A DNA stretch of 64,000 bases from Strigamia acuminata (GCA_949358305.1 OX442322.1:5332001-5396000), one strand, 5' to 3'. Positions 33,812 to 45,082 are shown, counted from the stretch's first letter. Translations and numbers: made by a program. The notes: generated by a model not told the origin, from the letters alone.

Positions 33812-35305
33812 AATTGATCCTGGGACTCTATTCTTTAAATAGACCATTGTGTTGGCAAGTTCCAACCACAAATTATTGGGGAATTTATTCTCTAAAATTA
33901 AAGATTCCACTCTGTTCATGATATCTGTATTAGCCCTCTCGGAGATGAAGTTAGTCATTGGGTTATCAGAATCTACACTTTCAATTGTAATCCCGAAATC
34001 CTCCATTAATTCTACCCAAGCCATTGATTCTTCTATGGAAAAATCCATTCCAGGGCCCAAATAAACCTTATTCACACTTCCTGTCAACCATTTAATTTCA
34101 TTTAACCAATTTTGAAATTCCAATAAAATGCTGTTTCTCTTTAATGGCCTAAGCCACACATATTCAGTACAATTATCTGTTATAATGATATATTTTTCCC
34201 CAGTTGTATGTGGGGCCCTCCAAACACTCAAATGCACAACTTCTAAAATTTTCTTGTCATTATTCTTCTGTGTTGAGGAAATTTTAACTTTGGCTGGTTC
34301 TATTGGATCAGTATCCACTAACTGAACCCCATAAACATTTCTTGACCCATTCATATTAAGAACACTGTCTTTATCTAAATACCCAAGGCGGGTATGCCAT
34401 AAATTAAATGGGAGGACCCTGTCCTTTACTGTAAAGTCTACACAGTTTACCTGTTTTCTAACATTTCCCTTTCTAGAATTCTTCTTTTGGTTTTTAGTAC
34501 CAGAATTCAAATGATCATTTTGATTAATTCCTATTATCATGTCTGATTTCTGACTACTTAAGCAATTCTTAGATTTCCCTGAAATCTCCTGTGGTAGATT
34601 ACTTCTACAAATTGTGATTGCACCATTCAATTCTTTATTATTTAAACATCTTTTACTCAAATTGTTTAATTCCCTGTTCGATTCTAAAGGAGGGAGATTC
34701 TTTTTCTCGGTTTTTACAAAAACCCTTTGTTGATTCTGTCTACAAGAATCCAAAATGTTAATTCCATCAATCTTAATCGAAGTATTCAACTTCCTGTCCC
34801 CCTCGGTCTTTTTATTCTTTTTATTCCGAACCCGGTTCGAATATTCCAGGTTACCAAATCTAGATTGGTTATTTTCCATGTTGACATTCGAGATTTTTGA
34901 ACAATTCTGTGTGATATTCGAAACCTTGTTTGAATCAATCACATTAAGACCCTGTCTACAATTGTTCGTGCCCTGCACTTCACTATCCCAATGCCCATTC
35001 ATTTCATTCTTAAGCACACGCCTTTTACAAATTGCTAAGATTAAATCAGCTATGCCCTTTATCACAGTATCTATGTTATCTGTTAGTGCGCTCTTATGTA
35101 CTAAATGTGTTAGTAACAGTACAATTTTATCCTGATCTAAATCAGGATTCAATTCCAAACATTCTTTCTCAAAAACATCAGTTTTCTTTTGCAATTGTTC
35201 ATTAAGTGCGTTATACACTTTTTGTCCGTTAAAGACATGTTGTCCATGTGTTTCTATCTTCAATTGTGCCTTGTGTGTCATCCATTGTCTGTTTGTTGCA
35301 GGCAT
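33809..35305 (-). CDS. Element D integrase-like protein lacking catalytic aspartates
   Basis: A 498-codon frame from ATG 35305. The N-terminal half has no zinc knuckle and no recognisable protease, but Asn-rich sequence with scattered Cys. Then a GAG-pre-integrase block (LPFNLWHTRLGYLDKDSVLN) and an integrase fold alignable along its length with elements A, B and E: VVHLSVWRAP where they have LLHMDLWGP, VYLGPGMDF where they have IRSDRGGEF, and FISERANTDIM where they have GTAERINRT. The first two catalytic Asp are thus replaced (Ser, Gly), while the Glu remains. The frame is open despite this, so it may serve a structural role or be an inactive relic. Confidence 0.7.
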   Translation of the reverse strand: MPATNRQWMTHKAQLKIETHGQHVFNGQKVYNALNEQLQKKTDVFEKECLELNPDLDQDKIVLLLTHLVHKSALTDNIDTVIKGIADLILAICKRRVLKNEMNGHWDSEVQGTNNCRQGLNVIDSNKVSNITQNCSKISNVNMENNQSRFGNLEYSNRVRNKKNKKTEGDRKLNTSIKIDGINILDSCRQNQQRVFVKTEKKNLPPLESNRELNNLSKRCLNNKELNGAITICRSNLPQEISGKSKNCLSSQKSDMIIGINQNDHLNSGTKNQKKNSRKGNVRKQVNCVDFTVKDRVLPFNLWHTRLGYLDKDSVLNMNGSRNVYGVQLVDTDPIEPAKVKISSTQKNNDKKILEVVHLSVWRAPHTTGEKYIIITDNCTEYVWLRPLKRNSILLEFQNWLNEIKWLTGSVNKVYLGPGMDFSIEESMAWVELMEDFGITIESVDSDNPMTNFISERANTDIMNRVESLILENKFPNNLWLELANTMVYLKNRVPGSI

Positions 35306-36460
35306 TCATATTGTCTGTTACAGACGTTCTCGTTGCACCATACACTGTTTGTACAAAATGTGCACCACTAAACCACAGCAAATTCACTAACAAGCTTAGT
35401 GAAGGCACAAAACACATTTTCACTAATTATTCGCAGCACTTTCACAAAATGCACTTTTCCACTTTGAGAAAACACAAAAACAATTATTTTTTCCCACCAA
35501 AATTTAAGGAGAAAAATACACAATTTCTCGGGCACTAATCTCACTAAGTGAGAAGATAAACTCCACACAGTATCCCCCGAGTTCCGACCGGATTCCTAGG
35601 ACCGCAGGACACTCGGTGGCCAGGGAAAGCCTGTGTGGAAATAGGATTCCGCTACTCAACTGAGTAAAGGGCGGAAAACAGTCTAATCAACCCAAACAAA
35701 ATCTTAAAAACTATACAAAGTTTCACGACAACCCCGAAAATAATCAATAACACTTGTTGGCACGTTGTCTTCCTAATTGGGGAATTTTTGCGTCGCAAAA
35801 TCCCAGGTTGACGTCGCTGAAACGTCGTTCTAAACGCTGAAATCCGTTGCAATTCACTTGTGCACCTGGCACAAGACTTAACCGGTCTAACGTTGCACAG
35901 ATACCCGTCCCGGGCTAATCTGTGTTCGCAAAATCTCGATTCGTACGTCGCCTGCGAAGAATCGCTCCAAAAATCGAAATGTCCTGGAGAACGTCTTTAC
36001 GCTGTTATCCAACGATGGAGATGCTCCAAATACTCGTTGGCGACGATTCCCGTCCTTTTTCACCAGCTTGGGATGGGCGGTGTATTTGACTGCTCCGCAC
36101 ATCACGATGAAAAACCGGCAAAAATACAACAAATAAATTAAATTTTGTGTTTCTACCGTCCTTGGTAATACAATTCGTGTTTCCAAACACTAATCCACGC
36201 AAATTCCGTTGAATCTCGATGAATTTCGATGCTTTATCGCCGAATGCAACGCCGCTCGTTCGTAGCGTGTCTCGTTGCTCGAACACCGGTCCAAACCGTT
36301 CGTTTATCGTGTCCCGGACACGAAAGGCTTCTTTGAAACGGTGGGCACGTGTTTAAAACGTGCGTTGCACTCTTCTAAACGTTTCCAAAACGTTGCAAAA
36401 TATATTCGCGATTGTCGCCGCCCCGAAAATTCCGTTTTCGACAGACAAATACTACGTTTC
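35306..36460 (-). other. Element D untranslated leader, downstream part
   Basis: Leader between the integrase-like frame and the insertion point of element E. Several short frames on both strands but none with family resemblance. It continues at 48129-48801 beyond element E. Confidence 0.6.
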
Positions 36461-36931
36461 TGTTGTTTATTGATGCCAAACAGTCCTCCGTACTTGTTTT
36501 GCGCATTTCTTAATGCATTACTGCATTATGCAGCTTAGTGTATTTATTAGGATTTATTTCATTATTTAACATTGGGCATAATGCTGCCTCTATACTGTTT
36601 GCTTTTGTATTACTTATTATTAACACCAGATGGTGTGCATGTATGTTTTTCTCAATCACAATGGCCGCTTGCACGCCAGCAAGCACTCATGTATTTTCTC
36701 CATCTAAATGGACCAAATTATGTAAGCATTTTCGTTTTTATTAAACATTTAGTTTATTTTTACATTGTGTTTGTCACATATGAACACTTTAGAGTGCAGT
36801 GACTTTATTTTCCACCATTTTCAAGCGCTGGAAGTGCGCGCACGTCATTGCGCTCATATTAGCCGTGTTTCGGCATTTAAACTCGCTTCCACACACAGTA
36901 TTTCATACTGTGAGCGCACTCCTTTGCTACA
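36461..36931 (+). repeat. 5' LTR of element E
   Basis: TGTTGTTTATTGATGCC...CTTTGCTACA, 471 bp. Its last ten bases before the terminal A can pair with the adjacent primer-binding site. Confidence 0.94.
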
Positions 36932-37821
36932 AGTGGTAGCAGAGGGTGGTTGCTATCCTTGCAGCACGCCGAAACCGCTAACTTTTATCGCCATTTTCGC
37001 GAAATTCGCGAATTTGCGATAAATTTTCTATTTGCAGATTGCGCCGATTTCCGCGACGATTTTCGTCCCTAGAACGTTCAAGACGACACGCCGACGTTCT
37101 CACGTAGTCTGCACGACCAGCTCTACGATTTTTCATTTAATTTTGTCCGAATTTCTGCGGGTTTCGCAATTTTCGAGACGAATTTCAATTTATTTTCAGG
37201 TTTTCGTCATTTTCCGACGAGATTCAACGTTGGAAACCCACTGGACGCAGTGTGAACAACGAATTAAGGAATATCCCGACCTCGTACACAGTATACGATT
37301 GTTGTCACGACGATTTTCGAATTTTTCGGCAAGAAAAACAACGATTTTCGACGATTTTCGCATTTTAAATGCGCAACGACGCCATTTTCGTCTTACGATC
37401 ATTGGCGCAACATCTCATCATACTAATCAAACAATTTTCTTTCAGTTGTCGCAATAAGCTTGTTAACTTTAAGATAATATTAAGTTTTTGTGGGTCCCTT
37501 AGAATAGTTAGTGCCCTTTGGTTTCAGTCGAGCCACTGCATTAACTCATTCTCAATCAAGGCAATTCCTGCGCCACCTAACGTTTCCGTGGCCCTAGGAG
37601 GTTTGCAAAGGGCGTTAGGGAAATACTTGATTGTGCTTATTTGTGCCAATTGTAGCATTGGCATCCCCATTCGTGGTTTCCGCCTTGACAGTGCTTCGAA
37701 AAGTGCGCCGTATTTGTGTTGTGCAACGCGATATTGTGCTTCGAGACCGTCAAGTGCTCCAATTGTACCATTCTCCATCCAGTGTGTTTTGCTTCGGATA
37801 GTTTCGTAACTTCACGTCATT
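36932..37821 (+). other. Untranslated leader of element E
   Basis: About 0.89 kb from the primer-binding site to the gag ATG, the same length class as the leaders of A and B. Short frames are present but not family-like. Confidence 0.75.
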
Positions 37822-39705
37822 ATGTCCAAGTCCGTAGAAGGAAACTTCGGGCGACTTCCCATTCTCAGCGTAGGAAACTACGAACTTTGGCAACGCTCAA
37901 TGCGCATGGTGCTGAGAAGTGAAGAGTTATGGGAACACGTAACTGAAGAAGAAGAGGTAGAATTCCTTAAAACCGCGGGTGATAAGGAAAAGAAGAAATA
38001 CAAGCGTCGTAAAGCCAAGGCATTAGGCTTAATATACTGTTCTGTAAGCGAGGCGAAGAAGTCTGCGCTAGATGATTGTAAAACCCCGAAGGAAGCATGG
38101 GACATTTTAGCCAACATTTATGCGCCATCATCTCGCGCACGACAGGCAGCCATGCGCCGCGAATTTTTGAATTTGCGCCTAGAACAAGGCGAAGACATGG
38201 CCGATTTCTTAAGTCGCGTTGACTATCATGTCCGCCAGATGAAGGACATCGGAGAAACGACTTCGCCTGATCATCACGCTTACCAGTACCTGGATTTACT
38301 GCCTCGTGAATATTCGCAGATCTCCTTCACGATATATCACTTGCCCGAAGGAGAATTCACACCAAAGAAAGTGTCCGAACAGTTGCTCGCGGAACATATG
38401 CGACTCAAAGCTATGGATTCACGCGACATGGACAATTCAAAACATTCTCGTGCCTATGCTGGTGAAAAACAGCAACGTGGGAGAAATCGTTCTCGTCCCT
38501 CTCAACCGTTATCTTCGGTGCAATGTTTTAACTGCCAGGAATATGGCCATTATGCAAATAAATGTCCATTTTCGTCGCGCCGAGATGACAAGAATCAACC
38601 GGCAGCTTCACTTCAAAGGAAGCCGAGGAGTTCAAGCCGTAAACGCAACAAGAACTCAAACCGTGATGATTCTAGGCCAAGGGGGTATTCCAGCGCAAGG
38701 CGGGAAACGAACTTTTTCGCCAGTGCTCCGCAACAGTTGCCCACAATTCACTTCATGCAATCACATGAATGGATAGTGGATTGTGGGGCGACCGATCATG
38801 TGTGCCACGTCCAGGCTTGGTTTCAGGATTTTGTCAAAGTTGTGCCCTTTAATATCGCATTGGGTCAAGGACATTCCGAAGTTCTAGGAAAGGGCAAAGT
38901 CCAGATTATCTCCATGATCAACAACGTAGAATGTGTCGTAAATCTCCAAGATGTGTTGCATGCGCCAAAATTTGAGGCGAATTTGATTTCAGTGTCAAAA
39001 ATGGACAAAACTAAACATCACATTCATATTTGGAATGGAGACGTCTATGTCTACAAATCCGACATTAAGCATCCAATGCTTCGGGCCAAAGAAAAGGGCG
39101 GCCTTTATTATGTCGACGGCTTGTGCCCACCTTCAACACTGATGTCAACAGTGGATGTACCTATTGCGCAGTCGACCGCTCCGACCCGAACATTAGTCAC
39201 GACAGAAGAGGATTTCATCCAGTATCCAAAGGCAAAGAAAAAGTCGAAAGATCCTAAACTCTTTACTGATTTTCGGCTCGAATTCCCTCCTCTGCCAAAT
39301 GAAATTCCTCCACCTGTACCAATCAAAGTAACCCAGTCCAAGACACCTCCTGTACCTGTTCCTACCAATCCATTACCTCAAGTCCCATCCTTTGCCGACA
39401 CATTAAAGGCAATTCCTCCGACTTCCACACCGAATCCAAAGTCGGCGAATCAAAAGAAAGTTGCAGCGCCTACGGTCAAAAAGGATGCGACAGGAATATG
39501 GCACAGCAGATTGGGTCATCTTCACACCAATGCAATGAAGCTTTTGGCCGGAAATGACCAAGTGTACGGTGTTACACCGGCAGAAGTGAACAAAGAACTA
39601 TCATGCAATCATTGCAGAATTGCGAAATCAACGCGCATTTCTCACAAGCCGGATGCACACCCCATTGCAACCAAGGCTTTAGATCTCCTGCACATGGACG
39701 TGTGA
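37822..39705 (+). pseudogene. Element E gag, protease and GAG-pre-integrase
   Basis: ATG at 37822 (MSKSVEGNFGRLPILSVGNY) begins a copia Gag related to A and B. Zinc knuckle CFNCQEYGHYANKC; Arg/Ser-rich stretch; protease WIVDCGATDHVCH; NIALGQGHSEVLGKG; IWHSRLGHLHTNAMKLLA; integrase zinc motif ending CNHCRIAKSTRISH; and LLHMDV. The stop TGA at 39703-39705 stands where A and B have Trp (MDIWGP/MDLWGP), compatible with a single TGG to TGA change. Confidence 0.93.
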
Positions 39706-40263
39706 GGAGCTTCAAGAACGACTTCCTACGGAGGCGCGCGTTATGTGCTATCGATTATTGACGACGCCACGCGCTATGCCTGGATATTTCCGATGGCCCA
39801 AAAATCACAAGTACTCGGACTTTTCAAAGATTACGTCACGCGAATTGAACGAGTGACGGGCAAACGAGTCAAGGCCATCCGGACTGACCAGGGAGGAGAA
39901 TTCATATCCAATGAATTCGACCGCTACCTCAAGGAAACTGGGATTCAAGCCCAACATACCAATCCTCATAGCCCTGCTATGAATGGAACGGCAGAAAGAA
40001 TAAATCGGACGATGGCGGACTACACTCGCGCAATTCTAGATGAAACCGGTTTACCTAATGAACTTTGCGCAGAATTCGCAGTAACTTTTTCTTATATAAA
40101 GAATCGATGCCCTCATTCTCGTCTCAAAAATGAGGTGCCCTATATTTTGTGGCGACGACGTGCCCTTTCACTCCGACACCTTCGGAAATTAGGCTCAAAG
40201 CGCTGGGTACATCACACAGCGCCTGGCAGGGACAAATTGGATCCACGAGCTTGGGAGGGCTAC
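39706..40263 (+). pseudogene. Element E integrase core
   Basis: Same frame after the stop: SIIDDATRYAWIF, the second catalytic D in IRTDQGGEFI, the E in NGTAERINR, then LRHLRKLGSKRWVHHTAPGR and DPRAWEGY. The frame is cut at 40264 by element F; residues beyond are LTR-derived. The family sequence resumes after F at 45083 with YLVGYATTTRGYRIWNP. Confidence 0.92.
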
Positions 40264-40394
40264 TGTAGTGTTGTCTAAATGGGCCGAGAGAGGGCGTAAG
40301 AGGCGAGGCCGGTTGCAAGGTCATTGCGGGCAATAAAGTCACTTGTTAACTAGCGACGAAGGTGTGTGGATGTCAATTATTTCGCGACGCTACA
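40264..40394 (+). repeat. 5' LTR of element F
   Basis: 131 bp, with GGGCAATAAAGTCACTTG giving an AATAAA polyadenylation signal; ends CGCTACA followed by TTGGCGACGAGG. Confidence 0.93.
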
Positions 40395-40566
40395 TTGGCG
40401 ACGAGGCTGTTTATCGAACTATATGCATGATTTCTTCCTGAGAATGGATTGTTTTGTTGAGTTATGTGCGTGATTTGTTTGTGAGAGTGGATTGTTTGCT
40501 GGAAGTGGACGGTTGAGTGTGGACGCGCGTTTCGTCGTCGGCAGAGAGGACGAGAGAGGGGGTGTC

Positions 40567-43449
40567 ATGGCGGACGAGACGGGTGAGACGAGTTTCCTGC
40601 GTGCGTCGGGTATCCCACCGTTTGATATGCACGGCGAAATGACCACCCAAAGCCAACGCTGGCAGAGATGGCTGAGCAGATTGGAGATGTTTCTCCTAGC
40701 CGCCGGAATCAAGGAGGATCAAAGGAAAATGGCGACACTATTGCATCAGGCTGGGGAAGAGGTATTTTCTGTATATGAGACATTACCGATCGAGGAAAAA
40801 GATAGAACATATAAAGCGGTCAAAGACGCGCTCACCGCATATTTCGTACCAAAGAAAAACATGCAATTTTGTATATATACATTCCGAGTATCTCGCCAGG
40901 AGGCGACAGAGTCTCTGGATAAATACCAAATGAGGTTGAGACAACTGACGGTAGGGTGCGACTTCAATGACGATGACCGCGAAATTAAATCACAGCTCAT
41001 TTTGGGCACCAGTATGTCTCGATTACGACGCCAAGGATTGCGAGACGATTCCTTAACTTTGAAACAATTGCTGGATTTGGGCCGGGGGTACGAGGCATCC
41101 GAATGGCAAGCGAGGAAAATGGAGGGGAGTGAGAAGGAAGTGGTGAGCGACGTGAACTGGGTTCGTGCGTCGAAGGAGGTCAGGAAGAGAGCGAATAGTG
41201 CTGCGGAATATCGGAAGAGCGAGCCGGCATCTGACGCCATTCACGGTGGACCGAGTGGGCCTCGGAGTTTTGGAAACAGGAAGTGCTTCAACTGCGGCCG
41301 GGCATGGCCGCATCCGACTCCGCAGGAGTGTCCGGCAAGGGGAGTGGCTTGTCGGGGATGTGGTAAGACGGGTCATTTCGTGCGTTTTTGCCGCGCAAAG
41401 CGGAGTGAAGGGGGAAACAACAACAACAAGGGAATAAACGCGGTCGAATGTGCGGACCTCGACGAGAGCGATGATGAAGAGTTATTTACAATCGGGTTGT
41501 GCGCGGAAGAGAGCAGAAACAGACCGAGGATGCCGGAAGTACAGATGTTGGTGGGAGAGGAACGTAGAGACACGAGGTTTGTTATTGATTCCGGGACATC
41601 GGTAAATATTCTGGGCAGGGAGGACTATTATGCGATGACAAGGAAACCAATTATGAAGGAGAGTCGGGCAAGACTGATGACGTATGGCTCATCGGAGCCG
41701 CTGCCGCTGTTGGGGCGGGTTGCGGTGATGGTTCGATACGAGGGGAAACAACTTTTAATTACAGCATACGTGGTGGATCGCCCGGGTGACTCTTTGGTGA
41801 ATTATGACACGGCGAAGCAGTTGGGAATCGTACAGGTGGTAAGCAATATTGAGAAGACAACGCTGAAAGAAGAGATTAAGCGACAGTATCCCAAATTATT
41901 TCAAGGAGTGGGAAAATTAAAGGATTATTATATCCACTTACATGTGGACGAGGAAGTGGTGCCAGTGGCCCAACGGTACCGCCCGCTCCCGTTTCGACTA
42001 CGGAAAAAAATAGAAAAAGAATTGGACCGCCTGCTGCAAATGGACGTCATCGAGCGGATCGACGAAGGAATGGGGCCGACACCGTGGGTCTCGCCGATCC
42101 ACTGCGTGGACAAGCCCAAAGACCCCGACCCCGACGCCATCCGCCTCTGTGTCGACGCGAGAGAAGTGAATAGGGCTATCAAAAGAGTGAGGCACACTTC
42201 ACCTCGTTTAGAGGACGTAGTGGCGTTGGCGGAGGGGGCCAAATTCTTTTCAAAATTGGATTTAAATTATGGATTCAATCAAGTCGAGTTGGACGAGGGG
42301 TCGCGGAAATTTACTGTTTTCGCGACTCACGTGGGTTTGTTCCGTTTCAAAAGACTGCTGTTTGGCATCAACTCGGCTTCGGAGTTATTCCAAGATACCA
42401 TACGCCAAGTAATTGAAGGCCTGTCGAATTGCATTAATATTGTGGACGATATTTTTATTGTAGGCAAGACCGTTGAAGCGCACGATGCGGCATTACACGC
42501 CGTTTTGAGGCGCCTGGAAAAGAAAGGACTGACTTTAAACGAGGAAAAATGTGAAGTGCGTCGGGGTGAGTTGGTGTTTTTCGGCCATGTATTTTCAGCG
42601 GCCGGAATTTCAATCAATCCGCGAAAAGTGGAAGCTGTGGAGAAGATGGAGATCCCGAGATCGGCCGCGGAAGTGAAGAGCTTACTGGGCATGGTCGTGT
42701 ATTGCGCCCGCTTCGTGAGAAACATGGCGGAAACGCTGAGACCTTTACGGGACCTGACGAGAGGAACAAATACTCCGTTTCGATGGGAAGAAAGGCACCA
42801 GCTGGCGTGGACGTGTATCAAGGAACAATTGGCGAACAGGAACACATTGGCATACCACGACCCGTTGGCAGAGACACACGTGACGGTGGACGCTGGGCCG
42901 AACGGGCTAGGAGCCATCCTGGCGCAAATTAGGAATGGCGAGAGTGAGCCACGGGTAGTGGCGTACGCCAGCAGAACATTGTCGGATGTAGAGAGTAGAT
43001 ATTCTCAGATCGAGCGTGAAACTTTGGCGGCGGTCTGGGCTATTGAGCATTTCTATTTGTACTTATACGGTGTGTCTTTTGTGCTTTTTACAGACCATAA
43101 GCCCTTAGTGAGTATTTTTGGAAATAGGAAAGCGCGACCCTCGGCTAGAATAGAGAGACTGTGCCTCCGAGTGCAACAGTATGTATTTGAAATAAGATAC
43201 ACGAAAGGCAGTTCCAATCCCAGCGACTATATGTCGCGGCATGCGGGGCCAGCGGAAAGAAAGGATGGCACTATGTCGAGGACGGTGGAGCGTTATATCA
43301 ATTTTGTGGTGAGGACACGTGTACCCAAATCGATGACACGAGCAGAAATTGCGAGATGCACGGAGGAGGATGCTAGCCTGAAGTTGGTGAAGTTGGCGCT
43401 GAAACAGGAAGGGGCGGAGCGCGAAAGGACATGGAAAAGGGACGAGTAA
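40567..43449 (+). CDS. Element F Gag-protease-RT-RNase H polyprotein
   Basis: ATG at 40567 (MADETGETSFLRASGIPPFD); the frame upstream has only TTG. Gag; two zinc knuckles, an atypical CFNCGRAWPHPTPQECPA and CRGCGKTGHFVRFC; protease FVIDSGTSVNILG; RT with KLDLNYGFNQVELDEGSRKF, LLFGINSASELFQ and active site NIVDDIFIVGK; RNase H with THVTVDAGPNGLG, ETLAAVWAIEHF and TDHKPLVSIF. It ends at TAA 43447-43449, after which the same frame continues into integrase. The copy is thus one codon from an open polyprotein. Codon use is more GC-rich than in the host element E. Confidence 0.94.
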   Translation: MADETGETSFLRASGIPPFDMHGEMTTQSQRWQRWLSRLEMFLLAAGIKEDQRKMATLLHQAGEEVFSVYETLPIEEKDRTYKAVKDALTAYFVPKKNMQFCIYTFRVSRQEATESLDKYQMRLRQLTVGCDFNDDDREIKSQLILGTSMSRLRRQGLRDDSLTLKQLLDLGRGYEASEWQARKMEGSEKEVVSDVNWVRASKEVRKRANSAAEYRKSEPASDAIHGGPSGPRSFGNRKCFNCGRAWPHPTPQECPARGVACRGCGKTGHFVRFCRAKRSEGGNNNNKGINAVECADLDESDDEELFTIGLCAEESRNRPRMPEVQMLVGEERRDTRFVIDSGTSVNILGREDYYAMTRKPIMKESRARLMTYGSSEPLPLLGRVAVMVRYEGKQLLITAYVVDRPGDSLVNYDTAKQLGIVQVVSNIEKTTLKEEIKRQYPKLFQGVGKLKDYYIHLHVDEEVVPVAQRYRPLPFRLRKKIEKELDRLLQMDVIERIDEGMGPTPWVSPIHCVDKPKDPDPDAIRLCVDAREVNRAIKRVRHTSPRLEDVVALAEGAKFFSKLDLNYGFNQVELDEGSRKFTVFATHVGLFRFKRLLFGINSASELFQDTIRQVIEGLSNCINIVDDIFIVGKTVEAHDAALHAVLRRLEKKGLTLNEEKCEVRRGELVFFGHVFSAAGISINPRKVEAVEKMEIPRSAAEVKSLLGMVVYCARFVRNMAETLRPLRDLTRGTNTPFRWEERHQLAWTCIKEQLANRNTLAYHDPLAETHVTVDAGPNGLGAILAQIRNGESEPRVVAYASRTLSDVESRYSQIERETLAAVWAIEHFYLYLYGVSFVLFTDHKPLVSIFGNRKARPSARIERLCLRVQQYVFEIRYTKGSSNPSDYMSRHAGPAERKDGTMSRTVERYINFVVRTRVPKSMTRAEIARCTEEDASLKLVKLALKQEGAERERTWKRDE

Positions 43450-44805
43450 AAGTCATTTAGACTGCTGCAGGAGGAATTCACGAGCTCGGATGATGGAATC
43501 GTCCTTCGGATTGTGGTGCCCGAATCGCTGAGAAGGAAGGTGGTGGAGATAGCGCATCGGGGGCATCAGGGGGTTGTGAAAACCAAGATGTTATTACGGC
43601 AGAAAGTGTGGTTTCCGGGTGTGGATGCACAGGTCGAGCGGTTGGTGGCGAGGTGTGTGCCATGCCAGGCATGCGTCCCAATAAAGACGAGGACCCCGTT
43701 AGAGATGTCAAGCCTACCCGAACGACCATGGCAAAAAGTGGCTGTGGATTTTTTGGGGCCATTCCCCGACGGAAAAATCTTGTTTGTCGCCGTGGACGAA
43801 TATTCACGATTCCCTTTCGTCGATGGTGTGTCGTCAACCGGGGCGCGGGGTGTGCTGGCGCTGTTAAGGAAGCGTTTTTCAGAGCTAGGAATTCCGGAGA
43901 CGATAAAGTCCGATAATGGACCGCCATTCTCTTCGTGTGAGTTCGCGGAGTTCATGGCCGAGATGGGCGTGCGACACCAGCGAGTGACACCGCTGTGGCC
44001 AGAGGCAAATGGCGAAGTGGAGCGACTGATGAGAACTTTGAATAAGGCCATATTGACGGCAGTGACGGAAGGACGAAAGTGGCATGAGGAAGTGTACGAA
44101 TTTCTTTTGAATTATCGCGCGACTCCCCATGCGACGACGGGGGTGCCACCGGCCGATGCGCTGTATGGCAGACCAATTAGGACGAGACTGCCACAGGTGT
44201 TCGCCAAAATGAACGATGAGGTGATGAGGAAAAGAGATGGGAAGGGGAAGGCTGACATGAAGGACTTGGCAGATCTGAGGAGGCATACACGAGCGCATGA
44301 ACTTTCAGTGGGGGACACAGTTTTGGTGAGGAGAAAGAAAATAAATAAGCTAACGACGCCGTATGATCCAGAGCCATTCGTGATAACATCCGTGACGGGG
44401 TCCCAGGTGACGGCCAGCAGGGGAGGACAGAACATTACGCGAAACTCATCATTCTTTAAAAAGATATGTTTGGAGGGGGAGGATGAGTTGGTGGATTGGA
44501 GAGAGCACGAGGGGGAACGAATCGAGGAGGGCGAGGATCAAGGAGGGGAGGAGGCCCAGGTGGAGACGGAAAGTGAGGAAGGGGAAGGTGATGTGGAGGT
44601 GCAGGAGCGTGCGCCTGAGGTATTGAAGGAGGAGAGAGGTGAGCAGGTGGCGACTCGAGCTGTTCAGGAACCAGCGGCTGTCCCGGCAGAGCCAGAGCCG
44701 GTGGACCCGGTAGTATTGCGGAAATCGAATAGGAAGACACAAAAGCCATCATGGCAAAAGGATTATGACATGTGCAATGAAAAGAAGAGAAAGGACCGTA
44801 CGTGA
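43450..44805 (+). CDS. Element F integrase and C-terminal tail
   Basis: Continues the frame of the RT part after one stop. Zinc-binding N-terminus (AHRGHQGVVKTK, CVPCQACV); catalytic D in AVDFLGPFP, D in KSDNGPPFSS and E in NGEVERLMR; then the GPY-like region (DPEPFVITSVTG) and a long Glu-rich tail (EEGEDQGGEEAQVETESEEG). It ends at TGA 44803-44805 before the polypurine tract. Translation would require readthrough or an unmutated copy. Confidence 0.92.
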   Translation, partial: KSFRLLQEEFTSSDDGIVLRIVVPESLRRKVVEIAHRGHQGVVKTKMLLRQKVWFPGVDAQVERLVARCVPCQACVPIKTRTPLEMSSLPERPWQKVAVDFLGPFPDGKILFVAVDEYSRFPFVDGVSSTGARGVLALLRKRFSELGIPETIKSDNGPPFSSCEFAEFMAEMGVRHQRVTPLWPEANGEVERLMRTLNKAILTAVTEGRKWHEEVYEFLLNYRATPHATTGVPPADALYGRPIRTRLPQVFAKMNDEVMRKRDGKGKADMKDLADLRRHTRAHELSVGDTVLVRRKKINKLTTPYDPEPFVITSVTGSQVTASRGGQNITRNSSFFKKICLEGEDELVDWREHEGERIEEGEDQGGEEAQVETESEEGEGDVEVQERAPEVLKEERGEQVATRAVQEPAAVPAEPEPVDPVVLRKSNRKTQKPSWQKDYDMCNEKKRKDRT

Positions 44806-44946
44806 TGTTGTGAATGATTGACTTTTTATTGAACTGTTATTGTCGAATTTACATGTTTTATTGTTGTCGAATTTATATGCTTTACTGTTGTCAAATTTAT
44901 ACTTTTGCCTTTTTCATCTATTATTGTACTTGGGGTGAAGGAGGGA
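44806..44946 (+). other. Element F 3' untranslated region and polypurine tract
   Basis: About 140 bp with three copies of TTGTCGAATTTA-like units (TTGTTGTCGAATTTATATGC and neighbours), then GGGGTGAAGGAGGGA next to the LTR. Confidence 0.7.
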
Positions 44947-45077
44947 TGTAGTGTTGTCTAAATGGGCCGAGAGAGGGCGTAAGAGGCGAGGCCGGTTGCA
45001 AGGTCATTGCGGGCAATAAAGTCACTTGTTAACTAGCGACGAAGGTGTGTGGATGTCAATTATTTCGCAACGCTACA
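44947..45077 (+). repeat. 3' LTR of element F
   Basis: 131 bp, one difference from the 5' LTR (TTTCGCAACG versus TTTCGCGACG), followed by the GCTAC duplication. Confidence 0.93.
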
Positions 45078-45082
45078 GCTAC

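Larger units (their letters stand above)
40264..45077 (+). mobile_element. Ty3/gypsy element F (plus strand), short LTRs
   Basis: Two 131-bp LTRs (40264-40394, 44947-45077), TGTAGTGTTG...CGCTACA, differ by about one base. They are flanked by GCTAC (40259-40263, 45078-45082). The presumed primer-binding site TGGCGACGAGG is at 40396-40406; the polypurine tract GGGGTGAAGGAGGGA is at 44932-44946. One gag-pol frame is split by a single stop codon. The two Cys-rich knuckles in Gag and the RT/integrase order place it in Ty3/gypsy, most like the Mag-type lineage (inference). Confidence 0.94.

Noticed and set aside
36538-36802. Short open frames in both LTRs of element E
   Set aside because: Found in both LTR copies simply because the LTR is repeated; no domain and no start context.
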